Assembly: GCF_047302465.1 (NCBI RefSeq)
Contig: NZ_CP178621.1
Span: forward strand, 1,922,001-1,986,000
Source: JACMRP01 sp047302465
GTDB lineage: Bacteria > Bdellovibrionota > Bdellovibrionia > Bdellovibrionales > Bdellovibrionaceae
DNA: 64,000 nt
Direction: 5' to 3'
The notes beneath the pieces are model-generated. The model saw nothing but the letters and a program-made list of their open reading frames with translations, was not told the DNA's origin and ran no database searches. A program made the translations under genes and the position numbers. Position 1 is the first letter of the stretch; each line of letters begins with the position of its first letter. This document shows, piece by piece, positions 23,529 to 32,636 of this stretch.

Positions 23529-25145
23529 ATGGCGGAGCAAAAGGCATATCTTGTCGGGAGCGGGATTGCGTCATTAGCAAGCGCAGCTTACCTTTTGCGA
23601 GAGGGTGGTTTTAAAGGGGAAAACATTTTCATCCTTGAGGAAATGGAAACCACTGGCGGAAGTCTGGACGGCGGCGGCGATCCAGATAAAGGGTATATCA
23701 TGAGGGGCGGGCGAATGCTCAACTTCTCTTATGTTTGTACTTATGAACTTTTGTCTTTCATTCCATCGCTGCAAGATCCTGACAAAACCGTTTTAGATGA
23801 AATTCAAGAGTTTAATAGTAGGGTAAAAACCCATTCCCATTGCCGCTTGGTTCTTGATGGACAAAATGCGGATGCCTCATCGATGGGATTTTCTTACAAA
23901 GACCGCTTTGATATTTTAGAAATGATGATGAAGTCTGAAGACAGTCTGGGAACTCGCAGAATCGAAGACTGTTTTGAGAAAGATTTCTTTGAAACAAATT
24001 TTTGGTACATGTGGGCCTCGATGTTTGCATTTCAACCTTGGCATAGCGCCATCGAATTTAAACGCTATCTTCATCGGTTCATTCATGAGTTTCCGCGCAT
24101 TAATACTTTGGAAGGAGTGGATCGAACTCCTTACAATCAGTACGAATCTATTGTATTGCCGATTGTTCAGTGGCTGAAAAACCACGGTGTTCATTTTGTA
24201 ATGGATACCGAGGTTTATGATTTGTCATTTCAAGAACAGGGCAAGTTAAAGTATGTAAGTCATATTCATTATCGACGTGGCGAAGACACTAATGCGATCA
24301 CTGTTGAAGGTGATGATTTGGTTTTTGTGACGAATGGGTCGATGACGGCGGGCTCAAGTTTAGGATCTATGAAGAGTGCGCCACTTCTGAAAAACAAAAA
24401 AGAGGACGGAGCATGGGCTCTCTGGGAAAGTATCGCGGTCAACAGGCCAGAGTTAGGCAGGCCTGAAAACTTTGACAACCGTATCGACGAATCTAAGTGG
24501 TTGTCATTTACATGCACATTGAAAGACCCGTTGTTTTTCAGCCTGATGGAAAAATTCACGGGAAATGTTGCTGGGACCGGAGGTCTGGTCACCATTATGG
24601 ATTCAAATTGGCTAATGTCCGTGGTTTTAGCTCATCAGCCACATTTTTTAAATCAACCCCCTGATGTTCAAGTTTTTTGGGGATATGGTCTGTTTATAGA
24701 TAATCCAGGAAACTATGTCGCGAAAAAAATGTACGAGTGTACCGGTCAAGAAATTTTAGAAGAATTGTGTTTTCATTTGGGTTTAATGGAAGAACTTCCT
24801 GAAATCCAAAAAACGGCGAACTGTATTCCTTGCATGATGCCTTTTATCACAAGCCAGTTCTTAACTCGTGCGCCCGGAGATCGTCCTGATGTCGTGCCAG
24901 AGAACTATGCAAATCTCGCCTTCGTAAGTCAGTTTTGCGAGATCCCTGATGATGTGGTCTTTACCGTTGAGTACTCGGTGCGAGCAGCACAAACAGCAGT
25001 GTATAAACTTTTACATCTCGAGAAAACGCCACCACCAGTTTATAGCGGTGAAAGCGATTTCAAAGTTTTATTTAATTCACTTCGCACTATGTTCCGTACA
25101 GAAGAAAGAGGACCGGCGAAGGAAGAACATCGTCCCAGTCACTAG
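23529..25145 (+). CDS. ohyA: Oleate hydratase (myosin-cross-reactive-antigen family)
   Basis: 538-residue FAD-dependent enzyme that adds water across the cis-9 double bond of oleate to give 10-hydroxystearate. The N-terminus has the FAD Rossmann motif YLVGSGIASLASAAYLL and the following IFILEEMETTGGSLDG. The family segment RGGRMLNFSYVCTYELL follows, then WHSAIEFKRYLHRFIHEF and NQYESIVLPIVQWL. SD AAGGAGG lies upstream. The family detoxifies or remodels unsaturated fatty acids. In a predator it could act on prey lipids, but that is inference. The end overlaps the convergent CvfB-like gene by four bases. Confidence 0.93.
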   Translation: MAEQKAYLVGSGIASLASAAYLLREGGFKGENIFILEEMETTGGSLDGGGDPDKGYIMRGGRMLNFSYVCTYELLSFIPSLQDPDKTVLDEIQEFNSRVKTHSHCRLVLDGQNADASSMGFSYKDRFDILEMMMKSEDSLGTRRIEDCFEKDFFETNFWYMWASMFAFQPWHSAIEFKRYLHRFIHEFPRINTLEGVDRTPYNQYESIVLPIVQWLKNHGVHFVMDTEVYDLSFQEQGKLKYVSHIHYRRGEDTNAITVEGDDLVFVTNGSMTAGSSLGSMKSAPLLKNKKEDGAWALWESIAVNRPELGRPENFDNRIDESKWLSFTCTLKDPLFFSLMEKFTGNVAGTGGLVTIMDSNWLMSVVLAHQPHFLNQPPDVQVFWGYGLFIDNPGNYVAKKMYECTGQEILEELCFHLGLMEELPEIQKTANCIPCMMPFITSQFLTRAPGDRPDVVPENYANLAFVSQFCEIPDDVVFTVEYSVRAAQTAVYKLLHLEKTPPPVYSGESDFKVLFNSLRTMFRTEERGPAKEEHRPSH

Positions 25146-25999
25146 TTTTTCGTGGCTTTTGCAGGATTAAGGCGAATGCCGTCGTCGGTGATTGTAATCA
25201 GACGTTTTTTGTAAAGGCCGCCTAAGGCGATTTTGTATTTCTTTTTGCTGGCACCAAAAAGTTCATAAATTTTTTCAGCCGAAGTTTTATCATTGATGGC
25301 AAGAAATCCGCCATCCGCTTTTTGTAGCATTTCTAAAATTCTCGTTGCAATCTCATCACCGCCTTGGTGGCCGGTTTTGTAGAGACGCAGGTCAATCTTT
25401 CCGTCGCTTGGGCGAATTTCTTTAATAAAACCCTGAGTCTTCTGACCATATTTCAATGGTTGGAAAACTTCATTCGTATAGATCATGCCCCAATGTTGAT
25501 TATTGATCAGAGCTTTATATCCGAGATCGGTTTTATCCACGATCAACAAGTCAACGCTTTGGCCAGCTTCGTATTCAGCGGGCTCTTTATTAACTTTGCG
25601 ATCAAGTCTCATGGAAGACGCGATACGATTTGTATTATCTAAATACAGATACACAATCACGGTATCGCCAACGCGTAAATGGCCGTTTTGCTCAGCAAAG
25701 GGCAGAAACAAATCTTTAGGAAGGCCCCAATCCAAAAAAGCGCCGACAGAGCTTGTGCCGACCACTTTCAAAGTCGCGATATCGCCAACCTGAGCTTTTG
25801 GAGTTTCGGTGGTAGCGATCAGGCGATCTTCAGAGTCATAGCATAGAAACACTTCAACAAAGTCTCCGACTTGGCAGTTTTCTGGCACGTACTTGCGTGG
25901 CAGAAGAATCTCTCCGCTTTCTTCGTCGCCATCGAGATAGACGCCGAAGTCGACATGTTTAAGAACTTGAAGCTTATTGAAGTTTCCGATTTTGATCAT
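25142..25999 (-). CDS. CvfB/YitL-like S1-domain RNA-binding protein
   Basis: 285-residue cytoplasmic protein. It opens MIKIGNFNKLQVLKHVDFGVY, the usual start of the CvfB family, followed by S1-type OB segments (VGDIATLKVVGTSSVGAFLDW, then LGYKALINNQHWGMIY). A C-terminal winged helix follows (EKIYELFGASKKKYKIALGGL). Family members are RNA-binding regulators of virulence or stress genes in other bacteria. ATG 25999 is preferred over an upstream TTG and lies two bases after the stop of the polyamine-binding lipoprotein gene, so the two are cotranscribed. Confidence 0.85.
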   Translation of the reverse strand: MIKIGNFNKLQVLKHVDFGVYLDGDEESGEILLPRKYVPENCQVGDFVEVFLCYDSEDRLIATTETPKAQVGDIATLKVVGTSSVGAFLDWGLPKDLFLPFAEQNGHLRVGDTVIVYLYLDNTNRIASSMRLDRKVNKEPAEYEAGQSVDLLIVDKTDLGYKALINNQHWGMIYTNEVFQPLKYGQKTQGFIKEIRPSDGKIDLRLYKTGHQGGDEIATRILEMLQKADGGFLAINDKTSAEKIYELFGASKKKYKIALGGLYKKRLITITDDGIRLNPAKATKN

Positions 26000-26001
26000 A
26001 G

Positions 26002-27057
26002 CTATTTTGTTTTTACTTCCGTCCAAATGTCATCAAAGCTTTTGCTAGACTCGCCAAGGTCCTGAATGTGCTCAAGCTTCTTAAAGCTTTCTGGAGTCAT
26101 AAACAGCACCGGATTCTCTTGGATCTCTTTTGGAAGCTTGGCTTTAATGTTTTTGTGAATCGGACCACCCATAATAGTCTTGATCTTAGCGATCTCAGCC
26201 TCTTCGCTGAGTAGGAAGTTAATAAGTTTATGGGCTTCGTCGATATGCTTGGCGCCTTTAACGATGACGAAGTTATCGATTGCATAGGTACCGCCTTCTT
26301 CAGGCAAAATAAATGCGATGCTACCACCGGTTTGTACTCCGGCTTGTAAAGCGTCTGATGAGTAGGCTTGTGCAGCCACGACCTCTTTGTTTTTAAGAAT
26401 GTCGATTGTATCTGACGTAAACATCTTGATGTCTTTTTTTGCAGCCAGAAGAACCTCTTTGGCTTTAACGAGCTCTGCTTCCTTAGTGCTATTTATACTC
26501 GCGCCTTGAATTTTAAGAGCAGCTCCAACGGCTTCGCGCGAATCATCCATCAAGGCGAATTTGCCTTTAAGCTCTTTATTGGCCAAAAGATCCTTCCAAG
26601 ACTTCATTTTGCCTTTGTAGAGGTCTTTGTTGTAGGCAATCCCGGTGCTGGTCCATGTGTAGGGCATAGAGTATTTATTCTCGGGATCGTAGCTTTGATT
26701 GAGGAATTCAGCGGCGATCAAGCTCTTGTTGGTCAACTGGCTGCTGTTCAGTGACTCTAGCAAATTCATTTTGATCATGATTTGCACCATGTAGTCAGAC
26801 GGAACAGCGACATCGATCCCGGAAGATCCCATTTGTACTTTTGCCAGAAGCTCTTCGTTCGAAGAGTAGTTCGAAACATTGATTTTGATTCCTGTTTCTT
26901 TTTCGAACTTCTCTTGAATTTCGGGCGAGAGGTAGTTGCCCCAGATAGAGAGGTTAAGCTCTTTCTTTGTAGGAGCCTCGTTCTTTTTGGTGCAAGCACC
27001 GAGCAGGCCACAGGTCGTGATTAGGCATGACAACAAAATAAGCAATGTTCTCGACAT
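26002..27057 (-). CDS. potD: Spermidine/putrescine-binding lipoprotein (PotD-like)
   Basis: 351-residue periplasmic solute-binding protein. A lipoprotein signal with canonical box LLGAC (Cys about 22) is followed by LNLSIWGNYLSPEIQEKFEKE and PYTWTSTGIAYNKDL, both typical of PotD/PotF proteins. It would deliver polyamines to the PotABC transporter encoded divergently just 30 bases away. SD AAGGAA lies upstream. Substrate choice between spermidine and putrescine cannot be read here. The CvfB-like gene follows at once. Confidence 0.9.
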   Translation of the reverse strand: MSRTLLILLSCLITTCGLLGACTKKNEAPTKKELNLSIWGNYLSPEIQEKFEKETGIKINVSNYSSNEELLAKVQMGSSGIDVAVPSDYMVQIMIKMNLLESLNSSQLTNKSLIAAEFLNQSYDPENKYSMPYTWTSTGIAYNKDLYKGKMKSWKDLLANKELKGKFALMDDSREAVGAALKIQGASINSTKEAELVKAKEVLLAAKKDIKMFTSDTIDILKNKEVVAAQAYSSDALQAGVQTGGSIAFILPEEGGTYAIDNFVIVKGAKHIDEAHKLINFLLSEEAEIAKIKTIMGGPIHKNIKAKLPKEIQENPVLFMTPESFKKLEHIQDLGESSKSFDDIWTEVKTK

Positions 27058-27087
27058 TTTTAAAATTCCTTCTTAAGGTTTAAGTAC

Positions 27088-27909
27088 ATGCTAGAGATTG
27101 TGAATATCGGGAAAAGTTTTTTGAGTCAAACAGCCTTAAAGGGTGTGAGTCTTCGTATTGCGGAGGGTGAGTTTTTCTCGCTGCTGGGTCCCAGCGGTTG
27201 TGGCAAAACAACTCTGCTCAGAATTCTTGCAGGTCTTGAAGACGCCACTCAGGGGCAAATCCTTCTAGATGGTAAGCGGGTCGACACCATTCCAGCGATG
27301 CGTAGGCCATTTAACATGGTTTTTCAGCGGTACGCACTTTTTCCGCACATGACGGTCGAGCAGAATATCGCTTATGGACTGAAGCTTAAAAAAGTGGCTG
27401 TCGATGAAATTCACGCGCGAGTGACGAAGGTTCTTGGTCTTGTTGACATGGCGTCCTTCGCAAAGCGTCGACCAGAGACTCTTTCTGGGGGGCAAGCACA
27501 GCGTGTAGCGATTGCCAGAGCTCTTGTAAATGAACCGCGAGTACTTTTGCTCGATGAGCCTTTGTCAGCTCTCGATCAAAAACTACGCGAACATATGCGC
27601 AAAGAACTTAGAGATCTACAAAAGCAGCTTAAATTGACATTTGTCTACGTCACTCATGATCAGGAAGAGGCTTTTGCGCTTTCAGATCGTATCGGCATCA
27701 TGGATCGTGGTGATCTAAAATTTGTCGGCACCCCTCATGAGGTTTTTAGCAGTTCCGGCAACTCCTTTGTTGCCGAGTTTATTGGGACTCAAACTTACCT
27801 TCCCGGAGAGCTCATCGAGAATAAAAACGAGCTAGTCACGGTTCGGCTTGGTGACGGCGGGATTGTGAAGGGGCGCTATATCCGTCAAAGCAATGGTGAG
27901 AATCGATGA
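27088..27909 (+). CDS. potA: Polyamine ABC transporter ATPase (PotA-like)
   Basis: 273-residue ATPase with Walker A GPSGCGKTT, Q-loop region FNMVFQRYALFPHMTV, signature LSGGQAQRVAIARAL, Walker B VLLLDEPLSALD and the switch His in VTHDQEEAFALS. The C-terminal regulatory region is short (about 35 residues), so the usual double TOBE domain of PotA (about 370 residues) is mostly missing. The stop overlaps the potB start by four bases. The gene powers uptake with the PotBC membrane pair. Confidence 0.93.
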   Translation: MLEIVNIGKSFLSQTALKGVSLRIAEGEFFSLLGPSGCGKTTLLRILAGLEDATQGQILLDGKRVDTIPAMRRPFNMVFQRYALFPHMTVEQNIAYGLKLKKVAVDEIHARVTKVLGLVDMASFAKRRPETLSGGQAQRVAIARALVNEPRVLLLDEPLSALDQKLREHMRKELRDLQKQLKLTFVYVTHDQEEAFALSDRIGIMDRGDLKFVGTPHEVFSSSGNSFVAEFIGTQTYLPGELIENKNELVTVRLGDGGIVKGRYIRQSNGENR

Positions 27910-28739
27910 AGCGCCGGACCTTAGCAGTTCCGACATTGATTTGGTTTCTGACTTTTGTTTTTGTTCCCTTGTTGATCGTCTTTGCAGTCAGCCTGGCAGC
28001 TCGTGAAACCTATGGGGGCTTTCGCTGGAGCTTTGTTTTTGAGAACTATCAAAAAAGTCTGTATGACACTTACTTGAAAATCCTTCTTTCGAGTGTATGG
28101 TTGGCCTCTATAACCACGCTTGGTTGTGCTATGCTCGGTACATTAATGGCCTGGGCAATGGCCACTGCAAAGCCCTCGATGAGATATTTTTATGTCTGCG
28201 CAGTGGCGTTACCATTTTTGACAAATTTAATCATTCGTGTGTATGCGATTCGTTTGTTTGTAGGGTATGAAGGCCCTTTGCAGAGTCTTTTATCGAGTTT
28301 AGGTTTTGTTTTCGATCCATATTCGTTTTCGCAAAATCAGTTCTTAGTTTTCTATGGAATGATTACGACCTATTTGCCTTTTATGGTGTTGCCTTTGTAC
28401 GGAGCCTTTGAAAAGTTCGATTTTTCTCTGATTGAAGCGGCTCAAGATTTGGGGGCAGGCCCCTGGGAGATTTTATTCTCAGTCATTTTGCCAAACCTTA
28501 AGAAAGCTCTTTTGAGCGGGTCTTTGTTGGTATTTATTCCTTGCCTTGGCGAGTACGTGATTCCGGATTTACTAGGCGGAGCCAAGAATATGCTTTTTGG
28601 AAATATGATTGCCGAAAAGTTTTTGAAATCACGTGATTGGCCAATGGGTTCGGCTTTGTCAATTATCTTGATACTTATTCTGATCTTTGTGACTTTTGTT
28701 TTTTCTCGTATCCAAAAAGGAAAGAAAAATGCGAGATGA
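27906..28739 (+). CDS. potB: Polyamine ABC transporter permease (PotB-like)
   Basis: 277-residue inner-membrane permease with about six helices and the EAA loop EAAQDLGAGPWEILFSVILP (about residues 178-197) that docks on the ATPase. The N-terminus, RTLAVPTLIWFLTFVFVPLL, resembles PotB. It forms the channel with the following PotC-like protein. Starts overlap: potA ends four bases into it, and its own end overlaps potC by 11 bases, so translation is coupled. Confidence 0.92.
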   Translation: MKRRTLAVPTLIWFLTFVFVPLLIVFAVSLAARETYGGFRWSFVFENYQKSLYDTYLKILLSSVWLASITTLGCAMLGTLMAWAMATAKPSMRYFYVCAVALPFLTNLIIRVYAIRLFVGYEGPLQSLLSSLGFVFDPYSFSQNQFLVFYGMITTYLPFMVLPLYGAFEKFDFSLIEAAQDLGAGPWEILFSVILPNLKKALLSGSLLVFIPCLGEYVIPDLLGGAKNMLFGNMIAEKFLKSRDWPMGSALSIILILILIFVTFVFSRIQKGKKNAR

Positions 28740-29556
28740 ACGTTCGCGCCCACAGGCGCCCCTTGGAGCTAGATCCATTTTGTGGATTGCTTTGGCCTTT
28801 TTATATGTGCCGATCCTTATGATGTTGGCAGGTGCCTTTGTAGACAAGGTAGAAGGCGTATCGTACTTTACGACCAAATGGTTTTCAGAAGTGATTCAGG
28901 ACGAAGCTCTGATGGATGCTTTGATCAATAGTCTCATTGTGGCGTTCTCATCGAGCACTCTTGCGACACTACTTGGTAGTTTTGCGGCGATTGGCCTTTT
29001 TCGTTCGAAAGGAAAAGTACGAAAGATTTTAGAGTCCTTGTCTGTGGTCTCTTTGATTTTTCCTGAAATCGTTTTTGCACTGGCATTGCTTTCGTGGTTT
29101 TTCGTTCTGGGGCTGGGCTTGGGTTTAAAAACTGTTATTATTGCGCACGTGAGTTTTTCAATCTCCTATGTGATGATGACTGTGGCTTCAAGATTGGCTA
29201 ATATGGATCGATCTTTAGAGGATGCCGCACGCGATTTAGGGGCGAGTGAGTGGACAGTTGTAAGAACCGTCCTGCTTCCTATGTCAAAACCTGCGATCTT
29301 CGGTGGATTTATTTTAAGCTTTCTTTTGTCCTTCGATGATTTTCTCATCACATATTTTGTAAATGGGGTAGGGAGTGATACTCTTCCTGTAAAACTCTAC
29401 ACGGCTCTAAAAATGGGTGTGAGTCCGAAACTTAATGCTCTATCGAGTCTGATGTTCCTGTTTACACTTATTTTCTTATTCTTGTTCTTTAGAACCTCCT
29501 CTTTCAGCACGCTGTTTGAATCAAACTCCGAAGAAGCTGAAGAAGAAATTGCTTAG
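28729..29556 (+). CDS. potC: Polyamine ABC transporter permease (PotC-like)
   Basis: 275-residue inner-membrane permease, partner of PotB, with about six helices and the EAA loop EDAARDLGASEWTVVRTVLL. The ATG at 28729 follows AAAAGG; an upstream in-frame ATG at 28696 lies within potB and adds residues not expected for the family. The C-terminus ends in an acidic tail (EEAEEEIA). The next gene starts 16 bases later and may be cotranscribed. Confidence 0.92.
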   Translation: MRDERSRPQAPLGARSILWIALAFLYVPILMMLAGAFVDKVEGVSYFTTKWFSEVIQDEALMDALINSLIVAFSSSTLATLLGSFAAIGLFRSKGKVRKILESLSVVSLIFPEIVFALALLSWFFVLGLGLGLKTVIIAHVSFSISYVMMTVASRLANMDRSLEDAARDLGASEWTVVRTVLLPMSKPAIFGGFILSFLLSFDDFLITYFVNGVGSDTLPVKLYTALKMGVSPKLNALSSLMFLFTLIFLFLFFRTSSFSTLFESNSEEAEEEIA

Positions 29557-29572
29557 TTGAAAGGATTTTCAC

Positions 29573-30628
29573 ATGGCGAACCCTATCCGCGTCAGCGCAA
29601 GTGCATTGATCATTCGTGATGAGAAACTCCTTTTGATTAAATTCAATGACCTGAGCGGCGTTCACTACAATCTTCCGGGCGGGGGAGTCGACGCTGGGGA
29701 ATCCCTCGTCGCTGCTGTTGCTCGTGAGTGCCGTGAAGAGGCTTGTGCTGAAGTCGACGTGCGCGATTTGGTGTTAAGCTGGCAGTATGTGCCAGAGCTT
29801 GAGGATTTTAAATATGGCACTACGCAAAAGTTAGGGCTAATTTTCAAAGCGGATCTAAAACCTGGATGTGAGCCACGTCTTCCAGAAAATCCTGACAAAG
29901 CCCAAGTTGGCGTCGAATGGGTCCCGCTAAAGGAAATTAGCGAAAAGGGTACAGACTTTCCGCTTTTGCCGCAGATTCAGTCAGCTTTAGAAACGACTCT
30001 TTCTGAAAATAAGAATATTCACTTTCTTGAGCGCAGTTCTCCAATGGAGTGGTCTGAGTATTTTAAAAAATTCAAAGACAGACCTCCGCGCCCGCTATTG
30101 TTGAATTCTTTAAAGAGTATGAAGCCAAAAGAAAAAACGGCACTTGAATTGGGCTCTGGTCCTGGGCGTGATGCTCTTCATCTTTTGCAAGAGGGCTGGA
30201 AGCTTACCGTGGTGGAGCCAGAAACCAGTGGCATTGAAATGATTCAAAAAGAGTTGCCACCTCATCAAGCTGAGAACTTTTCAGTGATTGCGTCTACCTT
30301 CGAGGACCTTAAAGAGTTGCCGCAGGTTGATTTCATTTACGCAAGTTTTAGTTTGCCGTTCTGTAAGCCTGAGGCTTTTCCAAAGTTTTGGAGTCTTGTT
30401 GAAAAGTCGTTTAAGCCTGAAGCCTACTTTGCAGGCAATTTCTTTGGTCCACAAGATGAGTGGGTTCAGAGAGGCAACACTACGGGGCACTCCGAAGAGC
30501 AGGTTCGTGAGCTCTTCAAAGATTTTAATATCCTTAGTTGGCACGAAATGAACGAGCGAGGACCCACTGCGGCAGGTATCGTTAAGCACTGGCACGTCTT
30601 TACGGTCCTGGCCCAGAAGAAAAGCTAA
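29573..30628 (+). CDS. Nudix hydrolase fused to a class I SAM methyltransferase
   Basis: 351-residue two-domain protein. Residues 1-145 form a Nudix domain with the box at 37-59 (Gly37, Glu43, Arg51-Glu52, Glu55-Glu56); the usual Gly near the end is Cys58. Residues about 155-351 form a SAM methyltransferase-like domain with motif I ALELGSGPGRDAL (about 189). Nudix enzymes cleave nucleoside-diphosphate-linked compounds. The fusion suggests linked hydrolysis and methylation, but the substrate is unknown. It lies 16 bases after potC and is probably in the same operon. No internal frameshift is seen, and the linker reads through smoothly. Confidence 0.85.
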   Translation: MANPIRVSASALIIRDEKLLLIKFNDLSGVHYNLPGGGVDAGESLVAAVARECREEACAEVDVRDLVLSWQYVPELEDFKYGTTQKLGLIFKADLKPGCEPRLPENPDKAQVGVEWVPLKEISEKGTDFPLLPQIQSALETTLSENKNIHFLERSSPMEWSEYFKKFKDRPPRPLLLNSLKSMKPKEKTALELGSGPGRDALHLLQEGWKLTVVEPETSGIEMIQKELPPHQAENFSVIASTFEDLKELPQVDFIYASFSLPFCKPEAFPKFWSLVEKSFKPEAYFAGNFFGPQDEWVQRGNTTGHSEEQVRELFKDFNILSWHEMNERGPTAAGIVKHWHVFTVLAQKKS

Positions 30629-30775
30629 AAAGTATATTGCTGTTTAAAGCAAAGTTTTGTACCTTGAATCTATCAATGGCTAACTAGTTTCTTATATTCA
30701 TTCCGTTTCTCTTTAGATCTCTATGTAGGGATCTTTCGTCTATTTTTATTTAAATTTTTATTTTTGGAGTTAGTC

Positions 30776-31570
30776 ATGAAAAAGAACTTTCACGAAGAGT
30801 TTTACTCGTTAGCTAAATATTACGATATCGCCTTTGATTTTAAGGACGTTCCTAAAGAATGCGATTTTATGTCCGAGAGCTTCCAGAGGTTTTCGGAAAA
30901 GAAAATCACATCCTTCATTGAATTTGCCGCAGGCCCCGCGCTGCACGGTCTTGAGTTTGCAAGAAGGGGAGTCAGGGCGGCAGCCGTCGACTTGTCCGTT
31001 GAAATGTGTGAGTACGGCAAAGCAAAAGCCTCCGCCGAAAACCTTGAGCTTGAATACCATTGTGGTGACATGGTGACCTTCGCTACCAACGAAAAGTTCG
31101 ACGTTGCAGCTATTTTAATGGACTCTGTTTCTTATCTAACCACGAATGAACAGGTCACTCAGCATTTGCAAACGGTGGCAGAGCATCTCAATCCCAAAGG
31201 TCTTTACATTCTAGAGATGGGCCATCCTCGCTCAGTGTTCCAGCTGGCTGCATCGACAGTGAATGAGTGGGAAATGCAAAAAGATTCGGCGCACGTAAAA
31301 ATGCGTTGGGGCTCGGATGATGATGTCTTTGATCCTCTGACGCAAATTACAGACACGTCTGTGCGTTTAGAATACCAAGACAGTGAGCGCTCGGGTGTTG
31401 TTGAAAACAAAGCGCCACAGAGATGTTTTACCGCGACTGAGTGGGAAGCGTTGGTGCAAGCATCTGGGCGTTTTAGAATTGCCGCGCGCTTCGGCGCAAT
31501 GGACTCTGCGGTGAGTTTTAGTAACGATAAAAAAGCATGGCGAATGGTCGTCGTTTTACAGAAATTATAA
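30776..31570 (+). CDS. Class I SAM-dependent methyltransferase
   Basis: 264-residue protein with the Rossmann-like SAM fold: motif I region FIEFAAGPALHGLEFARRGV, the acidic residue after strand 2 (AAVDLSVEM), then YHCGDMVTF and AAILMDSVSYL. The substrate is not predictable. ATG 30776 is preferred over 30764 because TTTGGAG lies at good spacing. It has a 147-base leader after the Nudix-methyltransferase gene and is closed by a clear terminator, so it is probably monocistronic. Confidence 0.8.
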   Translation: MKKNFHEEFYSLAKYYDIAFDFKDVPKECDFMSESFQRFSEKKITSFIEFAAGPALHGLEFARRGVRAAAVDLSVEMCEYGKAKASAENLELEYHCGDMVTFATNEKFDVAAILMDSVSYLTTNEQVTQHLQTVAEHLNPKGLYILEMGHPRSVFQLAASTVNEWEMQKDSAHVKMRWGSDDDVFDPLTQITDTSVRLEYQDSERSGVVENKAPQRCFTATEWEALVQASGRFRIAARFGAMDSAVSFSNDKKAWRMVVVLQKL

Positions 31571-31584
31571 GTATTCTCAATATG

Positions 31585-31619
31585 AAACCCGGGAATGTGG
31601 AAGTCCTTCCCGGGTTTTT
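31585..31619 (+). terminator. Intrinsic terminator after the methyltransferase gene
   Basis: AAACCCGGGAA (31585-31595) and TTCCCGGGTTT (31607-31617) form an 11-pair stem around an 11-base loop, followed by further T residues. Confidence 0.9.
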
Positions 31620-31699
31620 AGCATATTTGAGATAGTGAGAAGATTCCATTTTTAGCCAAACCTTTTTTGGCAGACTGAGTTTATTAATGGAGGTAAATT

Positions 31700-31978
31700 A
31701 TGAAACCCGCATTATTTTCAAACTCTGAAGTTCTTCAAGTTCTCTTCGAAATGGAAAAGTTCGAGCAAGGACAAAGTCCCGTTCAATGTCTACATCGTCG
31801 AGTACGGGAAGCTTCTTTCAATCTCAAGCAATCGAATCACACCTGGCCTGAACGTGTTCTATTGATTCACGAGCTAAGTCTCGTCGTGGAAAAACTCTCA
31901 AACTTCGCAAAGCTTTCGGCAAGCCAGAGTCAAAGCTACTCCTATCAAGCCCGTCGAGCTCTAAAGGGGCAGCTTTAA
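31700..31978 (+). CDS. Small protein of unknown function
   Basis: 92-residue hydrophilic, predicted helical protein with a single Cys and a basic centre. There is no signal peptide or membrane segment, and I do not recognise a family. Evidence for a real gene is the strong SD (GGAGG at good spacing) and its position between a terminator and a convergent gene. It ends 14 bases before the stop of the opposite gene. Confidence 0.6.
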   Translation: MKPALFSNSEVLQVLFEMEKFEQGQSPVQCLHRRVREASFNLKQSNHTWPERVLLIHELSLVVEKLSNFAKLSASQSQSYSYQARRALKGQL

Positions 31979-31992
31979 AAACTCTTTGATAG

Positions 31993-32445
31993 CTAAGGCC
32001 CCTGAATATCGCGGACGCTGAGTTCCGCTTCTTCCGGGCCATAACCCGAAGGTCGTTGCTCGAGAAAACTTACGATTTTGTCATGCTCGTGCCTGATTTC
32101 GGGAACCTTTTTGCAAATGGAATCGAAAGGGCGTGCGAATTCAGTCGTGGTTTTATCCACCATCAATTTTTTCACTTCTTCGCGAAGGTTTAAGTATTGT
32201 TCTTCCGCGAGGGGTTCTTTCTGGTAAATGGCATCATCCACTAAGACCATCAATTGGCTCATGGTTCTTAGCCATGCAAACGCCGGGTCTTGAATTAGCA
32301 TCTGCAATTTGGTGCCTGCATTAAAGCATTCTCCGACTTGGAGTTCGCGTAAGCTCAATTCATAGTCCACAAGGGCCTTATGAGTTTTTGCTAAAAGGCT
32401 AGAGAGATGTTTTAAACTATCACGGTATTCTTGTTGGGCATGCAT
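31993..32445 (-). CDS. Helical cytoplasmic protein of unknown function
   Basis: 150-residue, mainly helical and charged protein without signal or membrane segments. The first half (MHAQQEYRDSLKHLSSLLAK) looks like an antiparallel helix bundle, and a KKVPEIRHEHDKI segment follows. The ATG at 32445 has an excellent SD (GAAGGAG); a start ten codons upstream does not. The gene is divergent from pirin and convergent with a small unknown gene. Function is not assigned. Confidence 0.65.
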   Translation of the reverse strand: MHAQQEYRDSLKHLSSLLAKTHKALVDYELSLRELQVGECFNAGTKLQMLIQDPAFAWLRTMSQLMVLVDDAIYQKEPLAEEQYLNLREEVKKLMVDKTTTEFARPFDSICKKVPEIRHEHDKIVSFLEQRPSGYGPEEAELSVRDIQGP

Positions 32446-32513
32446 AAAAGCTCCTTCTGCTATTTTAACCGACACACATCGCTTGTTAAGTGGCGAAAGC
32501 TTGTATCTTGACG

Positions 32514-32542
32514 TTGTTATACACCAAATAGTGTCTTATGAT
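32514..32542 (+). promoter_or_regulatory. Candidate promoter of the pirin gene
   Basis: TTGTTA (32514-32519) and TATGAT (32537-32542) are 17 bases apart, about 95 bases before the pirin start. The spacer holds a small inverted repeat, ACAC-CAAATA-GTGT (32521-32534), which could be an operator. Confidence 0.5.
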
Positions 32543-32636
32543 TATCCAATGTATTGAAAAATGTATTTCGATTTTGCCAGCTAATGCGAAGGACTCAACC
32601 GGTGTATATTGAGTGAAGCGAAGAAAGGATATTTCT

